Shown: positions 31,503-42,819, counted from the first letter of the stretch. The stretch: DNA of 64,000 nt from Prorocentrum cordatum (GCA_963575745.1 CAUYUJ010015501.1:264833-328832); one strand, 5' to 3'. The notes: generated by a model from the letters alone, not told the origin. Numbers and translations are program-made.

Positions 31503-32135
31503 CTAATGGTTATCCGCCCCACATGTGTTCCCCTTCCCGTTACCATTGGCTGCTCGTCCGAGCATATTTTTGGCACGTGTGATCAGGTGCTCCACCTCGG
31601 GGCTCTTCGTGAGCTCCTCCCACTGCTTCCACGCTCCTTCCCAAGAGATGCGAAGACTGCTGTTGGCAGCGCTCACTGTCACAATCGGGTCTTTCGCCAC
31701 CTTCATCGTGAGATTGTCGGTATCAATACGTACCTCTCAATCTGAATACCCCCATTCCAGAACATGTTTTCGCAAGCCGAACAAGAAATTTTCTGGAACT
31801 CGCTTCTCAATAGGTTGATCGGCCCGGGTCCACACTGGGTTTCCATTGTGGGTGGTCTGCGCTTTCCCGACGGTGCTGACAAAGGCGGCCCGGGCAGCAT
31901 TGTTGCTGAATTGCATGAAAAGGGTGTTGTTGAATTCGCCCTTGGTGAAAATATCGATGGGCGTTGGCAGCTTGATGCGCTCAAACTGTTGCTTGAGGAT
32001 GTCCGTGGCCTCATCAATACTTGAAAAATCACCCAAGCCTCCAACGACAGCGTTGCATTCGTGGTGCTTGTTCGTGGTGAGTGCCGCCATCTGGCGCTCG
32101 AGCTCGTTAATATTCGCCACCATCGCGCTGCCCAT
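31503..32135 (-). pseudogene. LINE ORF1-like / N-terminal region
   Basis: One frame from an ATG at 32135 to a TAG at 31503, interrupted by a single in-frame TGA at 31737-31739. The peptide has the pattern of algal and dinoflagellate LINE N-termini: a coiled start (LERQMAAL), VVGGLGDFSSIDEATDILKQ, PTPIDIFTKGEF, a run of aromatic/Phe residues, then ENFLFGLRKHVLEWGY. These pieces suggest an RRM-like nucleic-acid-binding fold. That is inference from pattern, not from a search. Confidence 0.65.
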
Positions 32136-32719
32136 GCTCCGTGCGGAACCTGTATCAGCAGAATGTGGGTAAAGTGTCGTTTTAATACATGCTCCGCGTG
32201 CGGATCATGTACTAAAAATGCAGGGATTTAGTATTTCAAACAACGATGAGTTCATGCATCAATTTATGCATAGATTAATCATGTATTTAAAATCCTCTGT
32301 TTTTACAGATCCGGTGTATTAAGAATTGCCCTGTACGACGTTTGGGTCTCAAGTGCTGTGACCCTCCTAGAGATGTCGTCGATGGCTGTCCGTAGTGGTT
32401 GCACTGCAGTTCAAAGATCGTGTTGGGAACCTCCATGTTGCCTAATTGCCCAGATGTCGTTTTGAAGGGGTAGGAATTGTTCACGTTGTACTTGTCTGGA
32501 TTGTCCCAATGTGAGCCCATCCGCGTTGGCATTTGTTGTTCTACCTGCTGGTTCTGCCGCAGTGGTCGATCCAGCTCCTCCTCCTCCTTTGCCTCCGTAT
32601 CCGAGTTCTCCTTGGTCGATTCCGGCCGCGGCCGTCAAGTTGTCCCGAAATTGGCGATGGAGTTGAGGTGCACCCCCGAGGTTGGCCTCGTCACAAAGCC
32701 CGTCCATCTCATGTAGAGG

Positions 32720-33500
32720 ACTGTGGATCCTGTGCTGTTCAGCTCTCCCCGCGAGCGGCTGCAGAACATCCTTTACGGGAGTGTTGGCCCTGCGGGTGTT
32801 CTTCGACGTAGGCGGAGACGACAGATCTTGCGAAATATCTTTCCACGAGAACAGGTTAGCAATACAGCCAATTACGTATCAATGAATATGGAGTGCAGGG
32901 TAAAGATCGGAACGTAAAATGTGAGAAAGATGTTGCCCCCCAGCAGAGCTCGAAAAAGGCAACAGCTTGAGCCAGATTCTTGAGATAAGTTCACCTTGAG
33001 CCACGATTGCGAGCAACGATTGCCCGCGAGGGGAAGCGAACCTCTGTGGCGACCCGCCTTGCTTTATATTCTCTTGAAATCGTACAACCGCATTGCCCCG
33101 CGAATTCCCCCGCGTTCCAGCGAATTCCCAGCGAATTCCCCCGCAGTCCCCCGCCCCTCCTCCCAAGGGTGGAGGCAGGAGGGCTCTCCCTTTGCGACGC
33201 TGGACTGCCTCGCCGCCTCCCCCCCCCCCTCCCGCGGGGCAGGAGGCTTCCTCTGCTCCGCCGGGCTGCCTCGCCCGCCCCCCCGCGCCCCTCCCCGCTC
33301 CCCCGCCCCATCCTCCCCCCCAGCACTTCCTGGCAGGAGGGCCCCCTCAACCGCTGCACTGCCCGGCGCCCCCCCCCCCATCCCGCTCCCCTTGCCCTGT
33401 CGCGCTCGCTCCTGGGAGGCCGCCGGGCCTGCCCGACAACCCAGAGGCGCTGCAGACGTTCGGGTTGCTGCGGGGGGAGTCGGAGGCGCCGCCTCGCCTC
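32720..33500. other. No supported gene; C-rich
   Basis: Repeated CGCGAATTCCC.GCG words at 33100-33150 (four close copies), then C-rich sequence with long non-specific frames on both strands. Confidence 0.4.
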
Positions 33501-33542
33501 GCCTAGGAGGAGGAGGAGGAGGAGGAGGAGGAGGAGGAGGAA
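33501..33542. repeat. (GGA)n microsatellite
   Basis: Fourteen GGA/GAG triplets in a row. Confidence 0.95.
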
Positions 33543-33611
33543 GATGCAGGGAGCATGAGGAGGGAGGAAGATTAGGGCACAGGGACGGGGGCGTCAATCA
33601 TCGAAGAAGGA

Positions 33612-33738
33612 AACGGCATTCACAGAAATTGTCGAAGCTACGCGCGGATTGTTTGGGTCGGCGTTGGGCCCCCTGGCGGCGCCTCTGGCGCCGCCCTCGG
33701 CGCCTCCAGACCGTCCTTGGAGCTTTGTTTTTCGCCCC

Positions 33739-33785
<47 letters not shown>

Positions 33786-33930
33786 CAACTCCTGGCCCAC
33801 CCTGACCCCCACCTTGACCCATTCCCTGACCTTCACCACGTCCGACACCCTCACCCTCTTGACCGTCCTCGGAGCTTTGTTTTTGGACCCCCCACCCGAC
33901 AACTCCTGGCCCGGAGCCCTCCCTGACCCC
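33612..33930. repeat. Foldback-arm relic, (CA)n and local duplication
   Basis: 33612-33720 matches one arm of the 11.2 kb foldback element (CGGCATTCACAG.AATTGTCGAAG, CGCGCGGATTG, GGTCGGCGTTGGGCCCC). A CA dinucleotide run is at 33742-33784. ACCGTCCTTGGAGCTTTGTTTTT at 33712 recurs at about 33860 with the following CAACTCCTGGCCC, making a direct duplication of about 148 bp. Confidence 0.75.
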
Positions 33931-34034
33931 CTCCTCCCTGACCCCCAATTGACCGTTTTGCCCGGCGAGCTGTTCAAGAGTGTCGAGCATGTTGTGGTCA
34001 CCGCCGGGCAGAAAATAGTATCGGCCACGAGCCG

Positions 34035-34535
34035 CGCACGTCCTACTTACAAGGAGAGTTTTGCGCGTCATCCCTTGGCAGAGCGAGCTCGTCGCCGTGG
34101 ATCGAAAGATGGTCTTGATGAGGCACCTGCTTTCGAGGTGGGCGACGAACTCCGCGCACTTTCTTCCGAGCTCTCCGCCGAACGACGACGCGCCGCATGC
34201 GCTCTTCGTTTCCAGTTGGGGAAGAAGCTTCTGAGCAGCGGACTTACCTTTGAAGCATTTTCATTATCCAGGCGCGCTGCTCGCAATTGGATGGGCCCGA
34301 AGAGTCGCGACGGGCGCGCGGTACAGCAGCCCCGCCGAGCAAGGAGGAACGGCGCCAATTCTGGCGGGCTCCAGGGGGTGGAGGAGGTATGATAACGGAG
34401 GAGCCGGACTGGGAGATTTGGCAGGCGGAGCGGGAGGGTGAGCCGCACTATTGGGACGCAACGGAGGAGGGGCAGAAGCTTGCACAGCACGACCTTAAGC
34501 AGATACGCTCTCTCACAAGGGCGCCCAAGCGTTGA
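34035..34535 (+). pseudogene. LINE linker relic (second family)
   Basis: Two overlapping frames resemble 56900-57480 piece by piece: ELRALSSELSAERRR against SKALSSQLLKERRR; then EEPDWEIWQAEREGE against VEPIVWEEWRDETEGE; then KLAQHDLKQIRSLTRAPKR against SLAQQDLQDFRSHPRGAPKR. The shared segment is the Arg/Glu-rich region between endonuclease and RT of a LINE. One frame change (near 34290-34300) splits this copy. It stops at a TGA at 34533 and neither endonuclease nor RT sequence is attached. Confidence 0.7.
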
Positions 34536-36879
34536 GTTGTTCCCCGATGGCGCGGCACATCATGGCGCCAATTTCTGTGTCCTGACTGGAGGTTTGAGCA
34601 GTCCGGGGGAATTGATTACGATTCGTCTATGCCTAAGGTTCTTGGGTCCTGGTGGATCATCTCGGTAGGCCTAGCCAGAGTACGCCATTATTCGACGACC
34701 CCGATATATTGGCATCGCAGTCGAGAGGCGGGGCTTCCAAAAACGCACAACACTGACCTCGAGGAAAACGGGTTGATCATGTTTTACCTGTTTTGGGTAC
34801 GGTTTTTTGTTTCATGCACGCATGCTGAACATAGTGTCTTCTCAGCATGATCGCGGATTCGTTCCGCGTAGCCGGCGCGAGGTTGCTTTTTTGAAAGTTC
34901 GGGCGATTTGTTGGCGTCTGCGTCGAGCGAAGCCCTCGTTCGAGATGAGCCGCGCAGACACGGCAAACGCTTTCGGGAGGTCTGATTGGTCAGAACTAGA
35001 GATTACTGTCGCCCGCGCCGCCTCGGACGATAATGCGCCCTCTGCGAGCAGCGCTGTGAGAATAACATGATCGAACTTGCTGCAGGCGAAGGCCCTCTCT
35101 TGGTCGAGACACCTAGAGCTGGAGTTGTGGGGGCCCCATTCACGGCGGCAGCTTTTTGGGGTACTTGTGCTCGCGCGACGCTCCAGTGGCCCTGCCAGCG
35201 GAGCCGGGCGGTTCCGACGTCGCGTTTCTTGGTTTCGAAGTGGTTTCAGTTCCAGAACAGTTTGAGTTTGTTGAAGATTTGTTGAAGCACGCTGAGGACG
35301 CGAAAAAAATGCCGTGGCCTCGGGGGACACGACTCGACCATGGGGGGCCTCTCTGGGCAGGTTGGGGAGATGGACAAGTTTCTGATGAGGCAATGCACCC
35401 TTGCGGGCGCGACCAGACTCTCGGGGAGCAGGAATTCCTGCCATATTTCGCCTCCCATGAGACTCAGGCCCGGCAAGGTACTCAACAAGGGGTGGCGGAC
35501 GCCCAGGAAAAGATGAAGGATAGCGCTCGGCATTTGGGCCCCCATCTTCAAGTCCGAGATTCTAGCCGCCAGGAAGTTACAAGGAGGCGCTCTGCAGCGA
35601 GGACTGCGTTTATCTTGTCGGCGGCATCTCCGCGGGACAACCACGGGACAACCGCGGGACAACCACGGGACACGCGCCCGCCCAGGGGGGGGACGTTGGG
35701 CTCCATGTGGCCTCTACCAGCGCAGAAACTCGCGCAGCTTCGCCTCGCCCGCGCGCGCGACGCGAACCGAAACCGAAATCGATTTCCCGGTTGGGGCCAC
35801 TTCCGCTCACACCCCACGACCTCCGATCCCTTTCAAGGTTCGCAAGTGTTCACAGCTGGGCAACGCGCGGAATGTTCGACTGGGCAACCCTGGAGGCGTT
35901 TGTCTTCAGCCAGACAGACTACCAGAGCGTCTTGAACGCAGCTTCATTTCGCGCTCGGACCGCGACGCTCGGTCGAGCGACGCTGCGAGAGGAAAACAAA
36001 GCAAGGCCCCGATCACATGATCGATCAGGTTCTGCTCTACGGCTCCACGGGCGTGTTTTTGGCAGTGAAAGTGACTAATCCGTCGTCTGAAGTGGCATCG
36101 AAGTTGAGCTGTGCGACCTGACCACCATGCCCACCCGTTGCGCGTCACGTTCGGGGATCTAGATTGCGAGTTGGAGGCGGGGTTCTCGCCGCGGTTGCTG
36201 GACGGGGCCCCCTTTTCCGAGGCCGCTTCTCCATAGCCGAGCCGCTTTGTCCGCGACCTCGAGTTGACCGCTGGGGTCGCCGGTGGCAAGGCGGTCGATG
36301 CGCTGTTGGGGGGCTTCAATAGATTCGGGGATCGGGAGGCGATGGGGAAGTTGTGATCGATCGACAAGGGGTGTCTCAGAGCTGCTGAATCTCGGGCCCA
36401 GGCCCCTCCTCCGCCCACGGCCGACAGAGCTCCAAGCACTCCTCGTTCGGGCCATGTTCCAGCTCCTGTTGGGCAGGCCCCCTTGCTGCCCCCCGCCAGG
36501 GATCCGCAATTCCGGCACAGGGCTCGCAAGGGCGAGAGTCTTCGCAGGGCACCAGTTCTCACGCGAGAGGCGTTCGTGAATCATTATCGGGCTCGCCATC
36601 ATGCACGCAGCCTGGCGCGTGCCATCACGCGCACAAGCGTTCGCGCGCACTGGGAGCAGGTTTTCTAGATCAAGGCATTTATGGGCCTCCATTCTCAGGG
36701 GCAGTCGTTGTGCGATCGGGCCATGGGATCGGGGGGATTTACAACGGCCTCGAAGTTTGCCGATGCATCGTGTGTGATCATGTTGCAGCGAATCTCCCTT
36801 ATTCATGCAGTCATTTAGCTGCTGGGCATCTCGCATGGAAGCGCCCCCCCCATTCCGACCGGCACGTGCATCTCAACGC
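34536..36879. other. No supported gene
   Basis: Frames of 200-260 codons exist on both strands (for example plus 35156-35935, minus 34842-35444) but show no domain and contain local repeats, such as CGGGACAACC.CG four times at 35633-35680. 36500-36660 is rich in CGC/GCG words. Confidence 0.35.
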
Positions 36880-37640
36880 GCAGTTTCGGTCGGCGGCGCT
36901 GCAGATGCCATCGCGATGCATCCAGCAGCGACAAGGGCCCCGAAGAGGACGGACCCCCCCACAAGCGGCGCGGCGAGTTCGGCGAAGAAGTCGGCCAGGG
37001 GCAGCGGCGTGGGCGGCCCCGAGGGCGGAAGCGATCTCATGGAGGTCGCGGAGGTGAACGCGCGGCCTCTGCTCGCCGCCACGCGCAGGCTCGCAGACGC
37101 GCCAGGTTCGGTGCCCCCCAGGTGGGACGTCGCCATCGATCGCAGCCCCCATCGCTCAGTTGCTGTCGGCGGACAGGAGCTGCGACGACCCGAGCGAGGA
37201 TATGAAGTCCAAGCAAAGCCAGGGCGAGGAGCAAGATTGCAAGGGGGCGGGGACCTCCCCACGCACACACCCTTGCGGCAGCGATGAAGCATCGCGCGTC
37301 TCGCACGCCTACAGCAAGGCCTACGCAGGCAGAGGAGGAGAAGCTTCTGCACGAGGGCAAGGACTGGTGGCAGCGGTAAACGGGCGAGGATACGAACCTG
37401 AGGACGGTGGGTCGCGCAGTTCCCTATTTCAGCTGCAAGGCGCAGCGCAGGACCAAAGGTTCAATCATCATGATGAGGACCGACTTCAACAAGCCGATGG
37501 GCGTGGAGGCTTCGATGATCCTGGAGGCGGCGATCGAGCACGATGGCGCGGAGTTTCTCGAGGGCTCGGTTCCGCATAGGCCCGTCGAGCAAGAGTTGAT
37601 GGCGTGGGTGAACAAAGGTAGAGAACTTTGGGTATTAGTA
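36880..37640 (+). pseudogene. Probable LINE ORF1-like relic
   Basis: Spread over shifting frames: a Lys/Pro-rich N-terminus (SSAKKSARGSG), VAEVNARPLLAATRRLAD, then EEEKLLHEGKDWWQR interrupted by a TAA at 37377-37379, then VPYFSCKAQRR, IIMMRTDFNKPM, ILEAAIEHDGAEFLEGSVP and PVEQELMAWVN. The last part has the alternating pattern of the RRM-like C-terminus of dinoflagellate LINE ORF1 proteins. Domain identity is by pattern memory only. It lies on the same strand as the linker relic at 34035, but 2.3 kb downstream of it, opposite to the LINE order, so the two are probably separate insertions. Confidence 0.4.
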
Positions 37641-38077
37641 CGCGGCTACAGAAGTTGCGTGCGAGCGGCCGAGTGGCAGCAGATGTCTTGGAAATATTGA
37701 AGCGCCGTATTTCGTCGCATTCGGATCCCGAGCTGCCGCGGCTTCCGACTTTTGTGCTTGAGCGTTACCGCCCTTTGCAGGGTAGAGGGAGAGGGAGGGG
37801 CGGCGTTTCGGTGCGGAGGCGGGGGGGGGGAAGAAGGGATCTCCCTGAGTTTGTGGGCTGTCCTCCCTACATGGACCGTGTGCGTTTGGGAGCGTCGGAC
37901 GTGGCCACTGCCTCTGCTGGGGTGAGCGATCGTCTCGCCTCAGAGTGTGACCGCGGGGTCCGTGAGATCCACCTCAGAGGCCTAGCGCGTGCCGAGTTGC
38001 AGCGTGATTTCATGCAGCGATGTAGTGGGCAGGGTGCACAGTCATGAATCAATGAGCTGACTTCTCTATTATATTAC
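37641..38077. other. 139-codon frame, unknown
   Basis: A plus frame (37628-38047) reads ASGRVAADVLEILKRRIS ... DLPEFVGCPPYMDRVRLG ... HLRGLARAELQRDFMQRC. It is non-repetitive apart from an Arg/Gly patch and could be a coding relic, but I do not recognise it. Confidence 0.25.
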
Positions 38078-38720
38078 AAGCTCTTCCTCCTCCTCCTCCG
38101 CCGCCTCCTCCTCCACCTCCTCTGCCACCCTATCCTGGAGGCGGAGGAGGAGGAGCAGGAGGAGCAGGAGGGGGAGGAGGAGAGAGGAAGCGGGGGCGGC
38201 AGTTGTCCGACGTCGTCCCTGCCATGGTTTCGTTTTGGGTCCTCGTTCCATCGTCCGCACCGGCCGTCCTCCGCCTCAGGAAGCTGGCGCGGGGGAGACT
38301 TGCGCCGATGCGGCCGCCGAGGGGGAGCCGGACGAGGACCCGAGGCGCGCCCCGCCGGGCTGCCCGTCGGCGGCGTCGGGGGTGGGGAAACGAGGAGAAG
38401 GAGGAGGAGGAGGAGGAGGAGGAGGAGGGGCTACGATCGAGGAGGAGGAGGAGAAGAGGGGGGAGGGGAGGGGGGAGGGGAAGGGGGAGGAGGGGGGGGC
38501 GGGGAGGGGGGAGGGAAGTGGGGAGGAGGGAGGAGGGGAGGAGGGAGAGGGGAGGATGGGAGGGGATGAGGGAGGAGGAACAGAGGGAGCAAGGGGGGGC
38601 AGGGGGGAAAGAGTGAGGAGGGAAGGATGGGGGAAGGGGGGAGGGGTAGGGGCGAGGGGCGGAGCAGAAGGATGCCATCTCCGCCGCCCCTCCTGTTCCG
38701 CCCTATTTCTCCTCCTCGTC
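38078..38720. repeat. CCT then GGA/GGGGA-rich tract
   Basis: CCT triplets at 38085-38130, GGA triplets at 38130-38190 and 38395-38440, then G-rich sequence to about 38660. A less repetitive window (38210-38390) has high third-position GC in one frame but no domain. Confidence 0.8.
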
Positions 38721-39145
38721 CCGCTGCCATCCTCCAATTGTTGCTCGGATGGGGAGGGAGGCGGAAGAGCGGGGAGGAGGAGAAGAGTGGAGGTGGAGAA
38801 AGCGGGGAGGGGGACCGAGGGTGTGGGGGGGGGAGCGGGCGCGGTATGGCGATTGTGAGAGGCGGCAGTGGAGAGGGGCAAGTGAGATGCGCTCGCATCA
38901 TGTCTGGCATGTTATCCCTCCGCTCCATCCCTTGTCACTGCGTGTACCCAAATTCCGTTCGCGGAGACCGGTGTAGAGTGGAAGTGACTTCTTTCGATGG
39001 GATTGATGCGTGACGCTCTGTGACATATTTCTGATGTGCCGTAAGTGCTGAGGTGGGCCAGAGTGGGCACAGGGACCGTGCACTGTCTGGGCAAAAATAG
39101 AGCGCACATGGAATCAAACAGCGCCGTGCAAAAATAGGAGTGGAC
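38721..39145. other. No supported gene
   Basis: Ordinary sequence between G-rich tracts; nothing recognised. Confidence 0.4.
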
Positions 39146-39375
39146 GTGGAGTGGGAGTAGGAGGGTGAGGGGGAGGAGGGAAGAGGAGGAGGGGAGCAGT
39201 AGAAGGGGGAAGGGAGGACGAGGAGGAGGGAAGAGGAAGAAAAGGAAGAGGAGGAGGAGAAGGAGGAGGACAGACACTAGGGAAGCACCAGCGTCACAGC
39301 TCGCTATTGCCGACGGGGTCGTGGGGAGGCGAAAACGGAGGAGGAGGAGGAGGGCCAGGGAAGGCAAGGGAAAAT
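39146..39375. repeat. GGA-rich tract
   Basis: Degenerate GGA/GAG triplets with a 50-bp gap at 39275-39330. Confidence 0.85.
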
Positions 39376-39830
39376 AAAGGGCAATGATGGCAAGGAAAGG
39401 GGCTGTATGGATCAGCGCATGCCCCATTGGCACTGAAAGGAAGCACAGAGCGGATATTCGCCACAAGAACTTGAGTCGGGCAGATAGGAGACGAGTGGAG
39501 AAATGCTTAATGTACTCATGGGTTCGGCTGTGGAACCGCTGACAGCTTCTCGGTCGGAGCGCAGACTCGGCTTCACTGTTCTCCCACACCAGCCTCACCT
39601 GACGGCCAGAATGTATTATTCCGCCCCACCTCCGCTGAATCCGAGCAGCACCAAGTCGTGTACAGCGAGCTTGCCCGTGCGATATGTGTGCACAGGACGT
39701 CTTGCAATCCACCTGGGCGGCCATCGGGACGGCCGAACTGGGGACGGCGATACGAGAAGGGATGAGGGCCAGTGGCAGTTCCTTGGCATCTCCTCCTGCG
39801 CCTGGTCCTGCTTCTCCCCGTCCTCCCCCT
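39376..39830. other. No supported gene
   Basis: Frames on both strands without domains. Confidence 0.4.
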
Positions 39831-39991
39831 GTCTCCCTCCTCCCGTTCCCCCTCCTCTCGCTAGTCCTGCTGCTGCTGCTGCTGCTCCTCCTTCTCCTTC
39901 CTCCTCCTCCTCCTCCTCCTCCGCCTCCTCCGCCTCCTCCTCCTCCTCCTCCTCCTACTGCTACTCCTACTCCGACTCCTACTCCGACTCC

Positions 39992-40023
<32 letters not shown>

Positions 40024-40055
40024 CTCCTCATCTGCCTCCTCCTCTTCTTCCTCAC
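39831..40055. repeat. (TCC)n with TGC and TAC variants
   Basis: CTC/TCC triplets with a CTG patch near 39866 and ACTCCTACTCC words near 39960. Confidence 0.9.
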
Positions 40056-40935
40056 ACCACATACCAGAACCGCGCACGCTTGGATTCTAGCTTGAACCGC
40101 CGCCCAGGGGCGGACAAATCATGCCCCCCCGCCCCCCGACAACGCGCGCGCGCGCTTTGGTTCTAATTTGTTGCGTCCCCCCAGGGTGGACCAAGGACAC
40201 ATCCGGGTTCCATTTCGTGGTGCCCAACATGTGGTTGTGAGGCCACGAGGGATAGCATCGACACCTCACCCCCAAGTTATCGGCCACGCAGCCGAGACAG
40301 TCTCACGATCTTGCTTCACGTTCGGGCGCGCTCAGGAGAAGGTGCTCAACACCGAACCTCGTCATCGGCCAAACCAGCGCGGAAAAGAGCCACATGTTGT
40401 TGCGACCATTTTGGATTTACGTTTGGGTGTACCAGCGCATCCGTGAATCCATGCCGCACCGCGCCCCAGAGTAGGGACGCACCTTTTGCTCACTCAAAAG
40501 ACCACAAATCGTCAGCACAGGAACTTGCAACTACCCAGATTTTAGGCGTACCGTCCCATCCGCTATCCCCCCACGCCACGCAAGGCGCTGAAAATGCCAC
40601 GGGGACGGTGCGGCGCAGAAGTCGCTAAAATTGTTAAAGCAGTTTGCGCCCAAACCGGCGTTAGAATTGTTAAAGCAGTTTTGGTTGAAGGGGTCGCGCG
40701 CATAGACTGCGCGTGCCGCGCGATGCAACACAGCAAGTTACATTGGACATTTAGGTTTGACACGCGTCTTCCCTCGACCCAACCAGAACTTATGGGGCTC
40801 TGAGGAGGTCAAATTCTTGATGTCACCCCTAGGGTGGCCTGCTGTGGCGCAGGTCCCCGTGTCAACCCTGGGGTGGAGATGGCCGCAGGCCATATCACAT
40901 GGGGTCAGGCGCCCCTTAAGCCATGTCACTTCGAG
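40056..40935. other. No supported gene; 36-bp direct repeat
   Basis: AATTGTTAAAGCAGTTT occurs twice, 36 bp apart (from 40629 and 40665), giving a 12-residue peptide repeat (IVKAV) in one plus frame. Nothing else is recognised. Confidence 0.4.
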
Positions 40936-41010
40936 TCCTCCTCCTCCTCCTCCTCCTCCTCCTCCTCCTCTTCCTCCTCCTCCTCCTCCTCCTCTTCCTC
41001 TTCCTCCTAC
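40936..41010. repeat. (TCC)n microsatellite
   Basis: TCC/CTC triplets with four CTT variants. Confidence 0.95.
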
Positions 41011-41635
41011 TCGAACGGGAACTTAGTACTGCCCCTTACCTCTTCGAATTCTCTCTCCCCACCGCTGCCGTTTAGTTCGGGGCCACGGGGACTGCAGTTG
41101 CCGTGCTCGTGTTACTCGCGTTGTATATTCTCACGTTACTTCCTGGATAGTGAAAAACCTATGTTTCACATTCTGATCCTTTACCTCGAGTTGGTAGCGG
41201 ATCTTCGGTTCCCTTCCTCGCTCCGCCATGGCGTTTCCTCGCAGTCTTGCTTCGACGGCGACGGCCCCCCATCTCCACCGCGATGTGCAACCATTTGCAG
41301 GACTATTTCAACAAGGACGCCGTTTTATTCCCCTTGCAGCGCTTTTGGCGCGCAAAACCACGGTCACCGTGATCGCGACCCTCTAGCCGTTCATCGCGAC
41401 GGGGGTCGGTGCACCCGCACTACATCGAAAGCATCAACATCAACGACTGAGCGCCCACCCTTCCGCGCTTACCCTTGGGCCGGCCCGAACTATACTCGGG
41501 CAGCTCGCGGACCTGACTCCATCATCGCACCCGCCTGTGGGCGCGACCGCCGACGACAAACAGTTGATCGAGACAACGTTCACGTCTTCGGCGTTGGCAG
41601 AGGGTTCCGAGCCACCTGCGACTATGTTGCAGGGG
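41011..41635. other. No supported gene; contains a segment shared with 52.84 kb
   Basis: TATATTCTCACGTTACTTCCTGG with GTTTCACA..TTC at 41120-41200 is similar to TTTACACTCTCGTGTTACTTCCTGG with GTTTCACACCTTCCTACCTC at 52845-52910. Both lie near a (TCC)n run. Confidence 0.4.
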
Positions 41636-41890
41636 CCTCGCGGGTGGGTCACGGGTGGGTCGCGGGTGGGTCGCGGGTGGGTCGCCGGGTGGGTCGCGGG
41701 GTGGGTCGCGGGTGGGTCGCGGATGGGTCGCAGGGTGGGTCGCGGGGTGGGTCGCGGGTGGGTCGCGGGTGGGTCGCGGGGTGGGTCGCGTGGTGGGTCG
41801 CGGGTTGGGTCGCGGGTGGGTTGCGGGGTGGGTCGCGGGGTGGGGCGGGGTGGGTCGCGAGGTGGGTCGCGGATGGGTCGCGGGGTGGAA
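41636..41890. repeat. 11-bp G-rich tandem repeat GCGGGTGGGTC
   Basis: About 22 copies of (G)CGGG(T)GGGTCGC-type units. The plus strand is G-rich with regular GGG triplets, so G-quadruplex formation is plausible. Confidence 0.95.
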
Positions 41891-41984
41891 CGACGACAAC
41901 AAACAACAACAACGCAACAACGCAACAAGCAGAATCCTCACCATGGATCCCCATTTCAGCCACGCTTCCAGAAACAATGAATGA

Positions 41985-42200
41985 CCGCTCGGCCCCCTCA
42001 CTCTTGTACATATATATATATATATATGTACAGCCCGGTGCAAGGAGTGCTGTTCTACTGTCAACAAAGCTGTCATTCTCAAGCCTTGTGTCAATTGTGG
42101 GGTCGAGCTCCCTGAGACGAACTACGCGAAAAACCAATGGAAACGAACTACCAGGACGTGTCTGAGTTGCACGGAGGCCCCAAAAAAGTGGGACATCTAG
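41985..42200 (+). CDS. Short zinc-finger-like Cys-rich exon
   Basis: The frame open from 41985 to the TAG at 42198 reads CKECC, then CVNCGVELPETNYAKNQWKR, then TRTCLSC. This gives three Cys pairs (C-x2-C from codon 42039, C-x2-C from 42090, C-x2-C from 42156) with a Phe/Tyr-x3-Gln-Trp centre. The pattern C-x2-C-x..-LP-x4-(F/Y)-x3-QW-x..-C-x2-C is like the Stc1-type zinc-binding fingers that I recall as common in dinoflagellate proteins. The coding part follows (TA)n and GTACAG, which could be a splice acceptor at 42033. It may be a single exon of a larger gene or a fragment. The partner exons were not found. Confidence 0.4.
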   Translation, partial: PLGPLTLVHIYIYICTARCKECCSTVNKAVILKPCVNCGVELPETNYAKNQWKRTTRTCLSCTEAPKKWDI

Positions 42201-42813
42201 ATCAACCCTCACCGTCGTCCACCAGCAGGTGTGCTTTGCCGTTGCCCACAACTTCGTTGGCCCCGTCGAAGGTGTCGTTTGGACCCACGCCGCCCATGGG
42301 CACACTCGTCTCGCGCACCATGCAGTAGGACACCATCCCAGCCAGTGCAGAACGCTCAACCAGGAGGCAAACAGCGGACGACAAGAAATGACGGAGAGAT
42401 TGTTGGAACAGTTCCCTGGTTAAGCATTTGCATCGCACGTTCCAAGGCACAAGGCAGATTCGTCTCTGGGGCTCAACGTGGCCCTTCCGAAACCGAACAA
42501 AGACGACGGCAACGTCGACCCAAACCAACCCAAATGCCGAAAGGCCCCCAAAACTGTTCAAGAAAACCGCGGGCCACTTCTAGATGACCGACGACGGCGA
42601 CGACGGCGACGACGACAACGTCGCCGTCGCCGTCGTCGAACGCGCACCCCCGTTTCCATCACCCCACGTGCTTTGCCGTTTCTTGCAGCCCCATTGGCCT
42701 GCACATGAAGCTGCGCCTCGGCCCAATACGCCTGTTTGTCCTCCCCCTTTTGCCCCTAACAATGCACTACACCAAGATTTTAAAGCGAACCGCAGCGAGC
42801 TTCAAGTCTTGTG

Positions 42814-42815
<2 letters not shown>
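42201..42815. other. No supported gene
   Basis: CGACGGCGACGACG triplets at 42590-42630. Frames on both strands without clear family. Confidence 0.4.

Positions 42816-42819
<4 letters not shown>

Larger units (their letters stand above)
28625..32707 (-). mobile_element. Decayed LINE (non-LTR retrotransposon)
   Basis: On the minus strand, from high to low coordinates, there is an N-terminal ORF1-like region, an endonuclease (EEP) region, a linker, a reverse transcriptase and a C-terminal tail, in the standard LINE order. All are broken by stops and frame changes, so the copy is inactive. Its GC content is visibly lower than the flanking DNA (many AAT, TTG and GAT codons), suggesting a different history from its neighbours. 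The 5' limit is approximate: Gly-rich N-terminal frames lie at 32411-32707 and 32287-32532. Confidence 0.85.

Noticed and set aside
38210-38390. High-GC3 frame between GGA tracts
   Set aside because: Too short and without motif; adjoining frames are also open. Not enough to call an exon.
41440-41928. 162-codon Pro/Arg/Asp minus frame
   Set aside because: Entirely the reverse reading of the 11-bp G-rich array.
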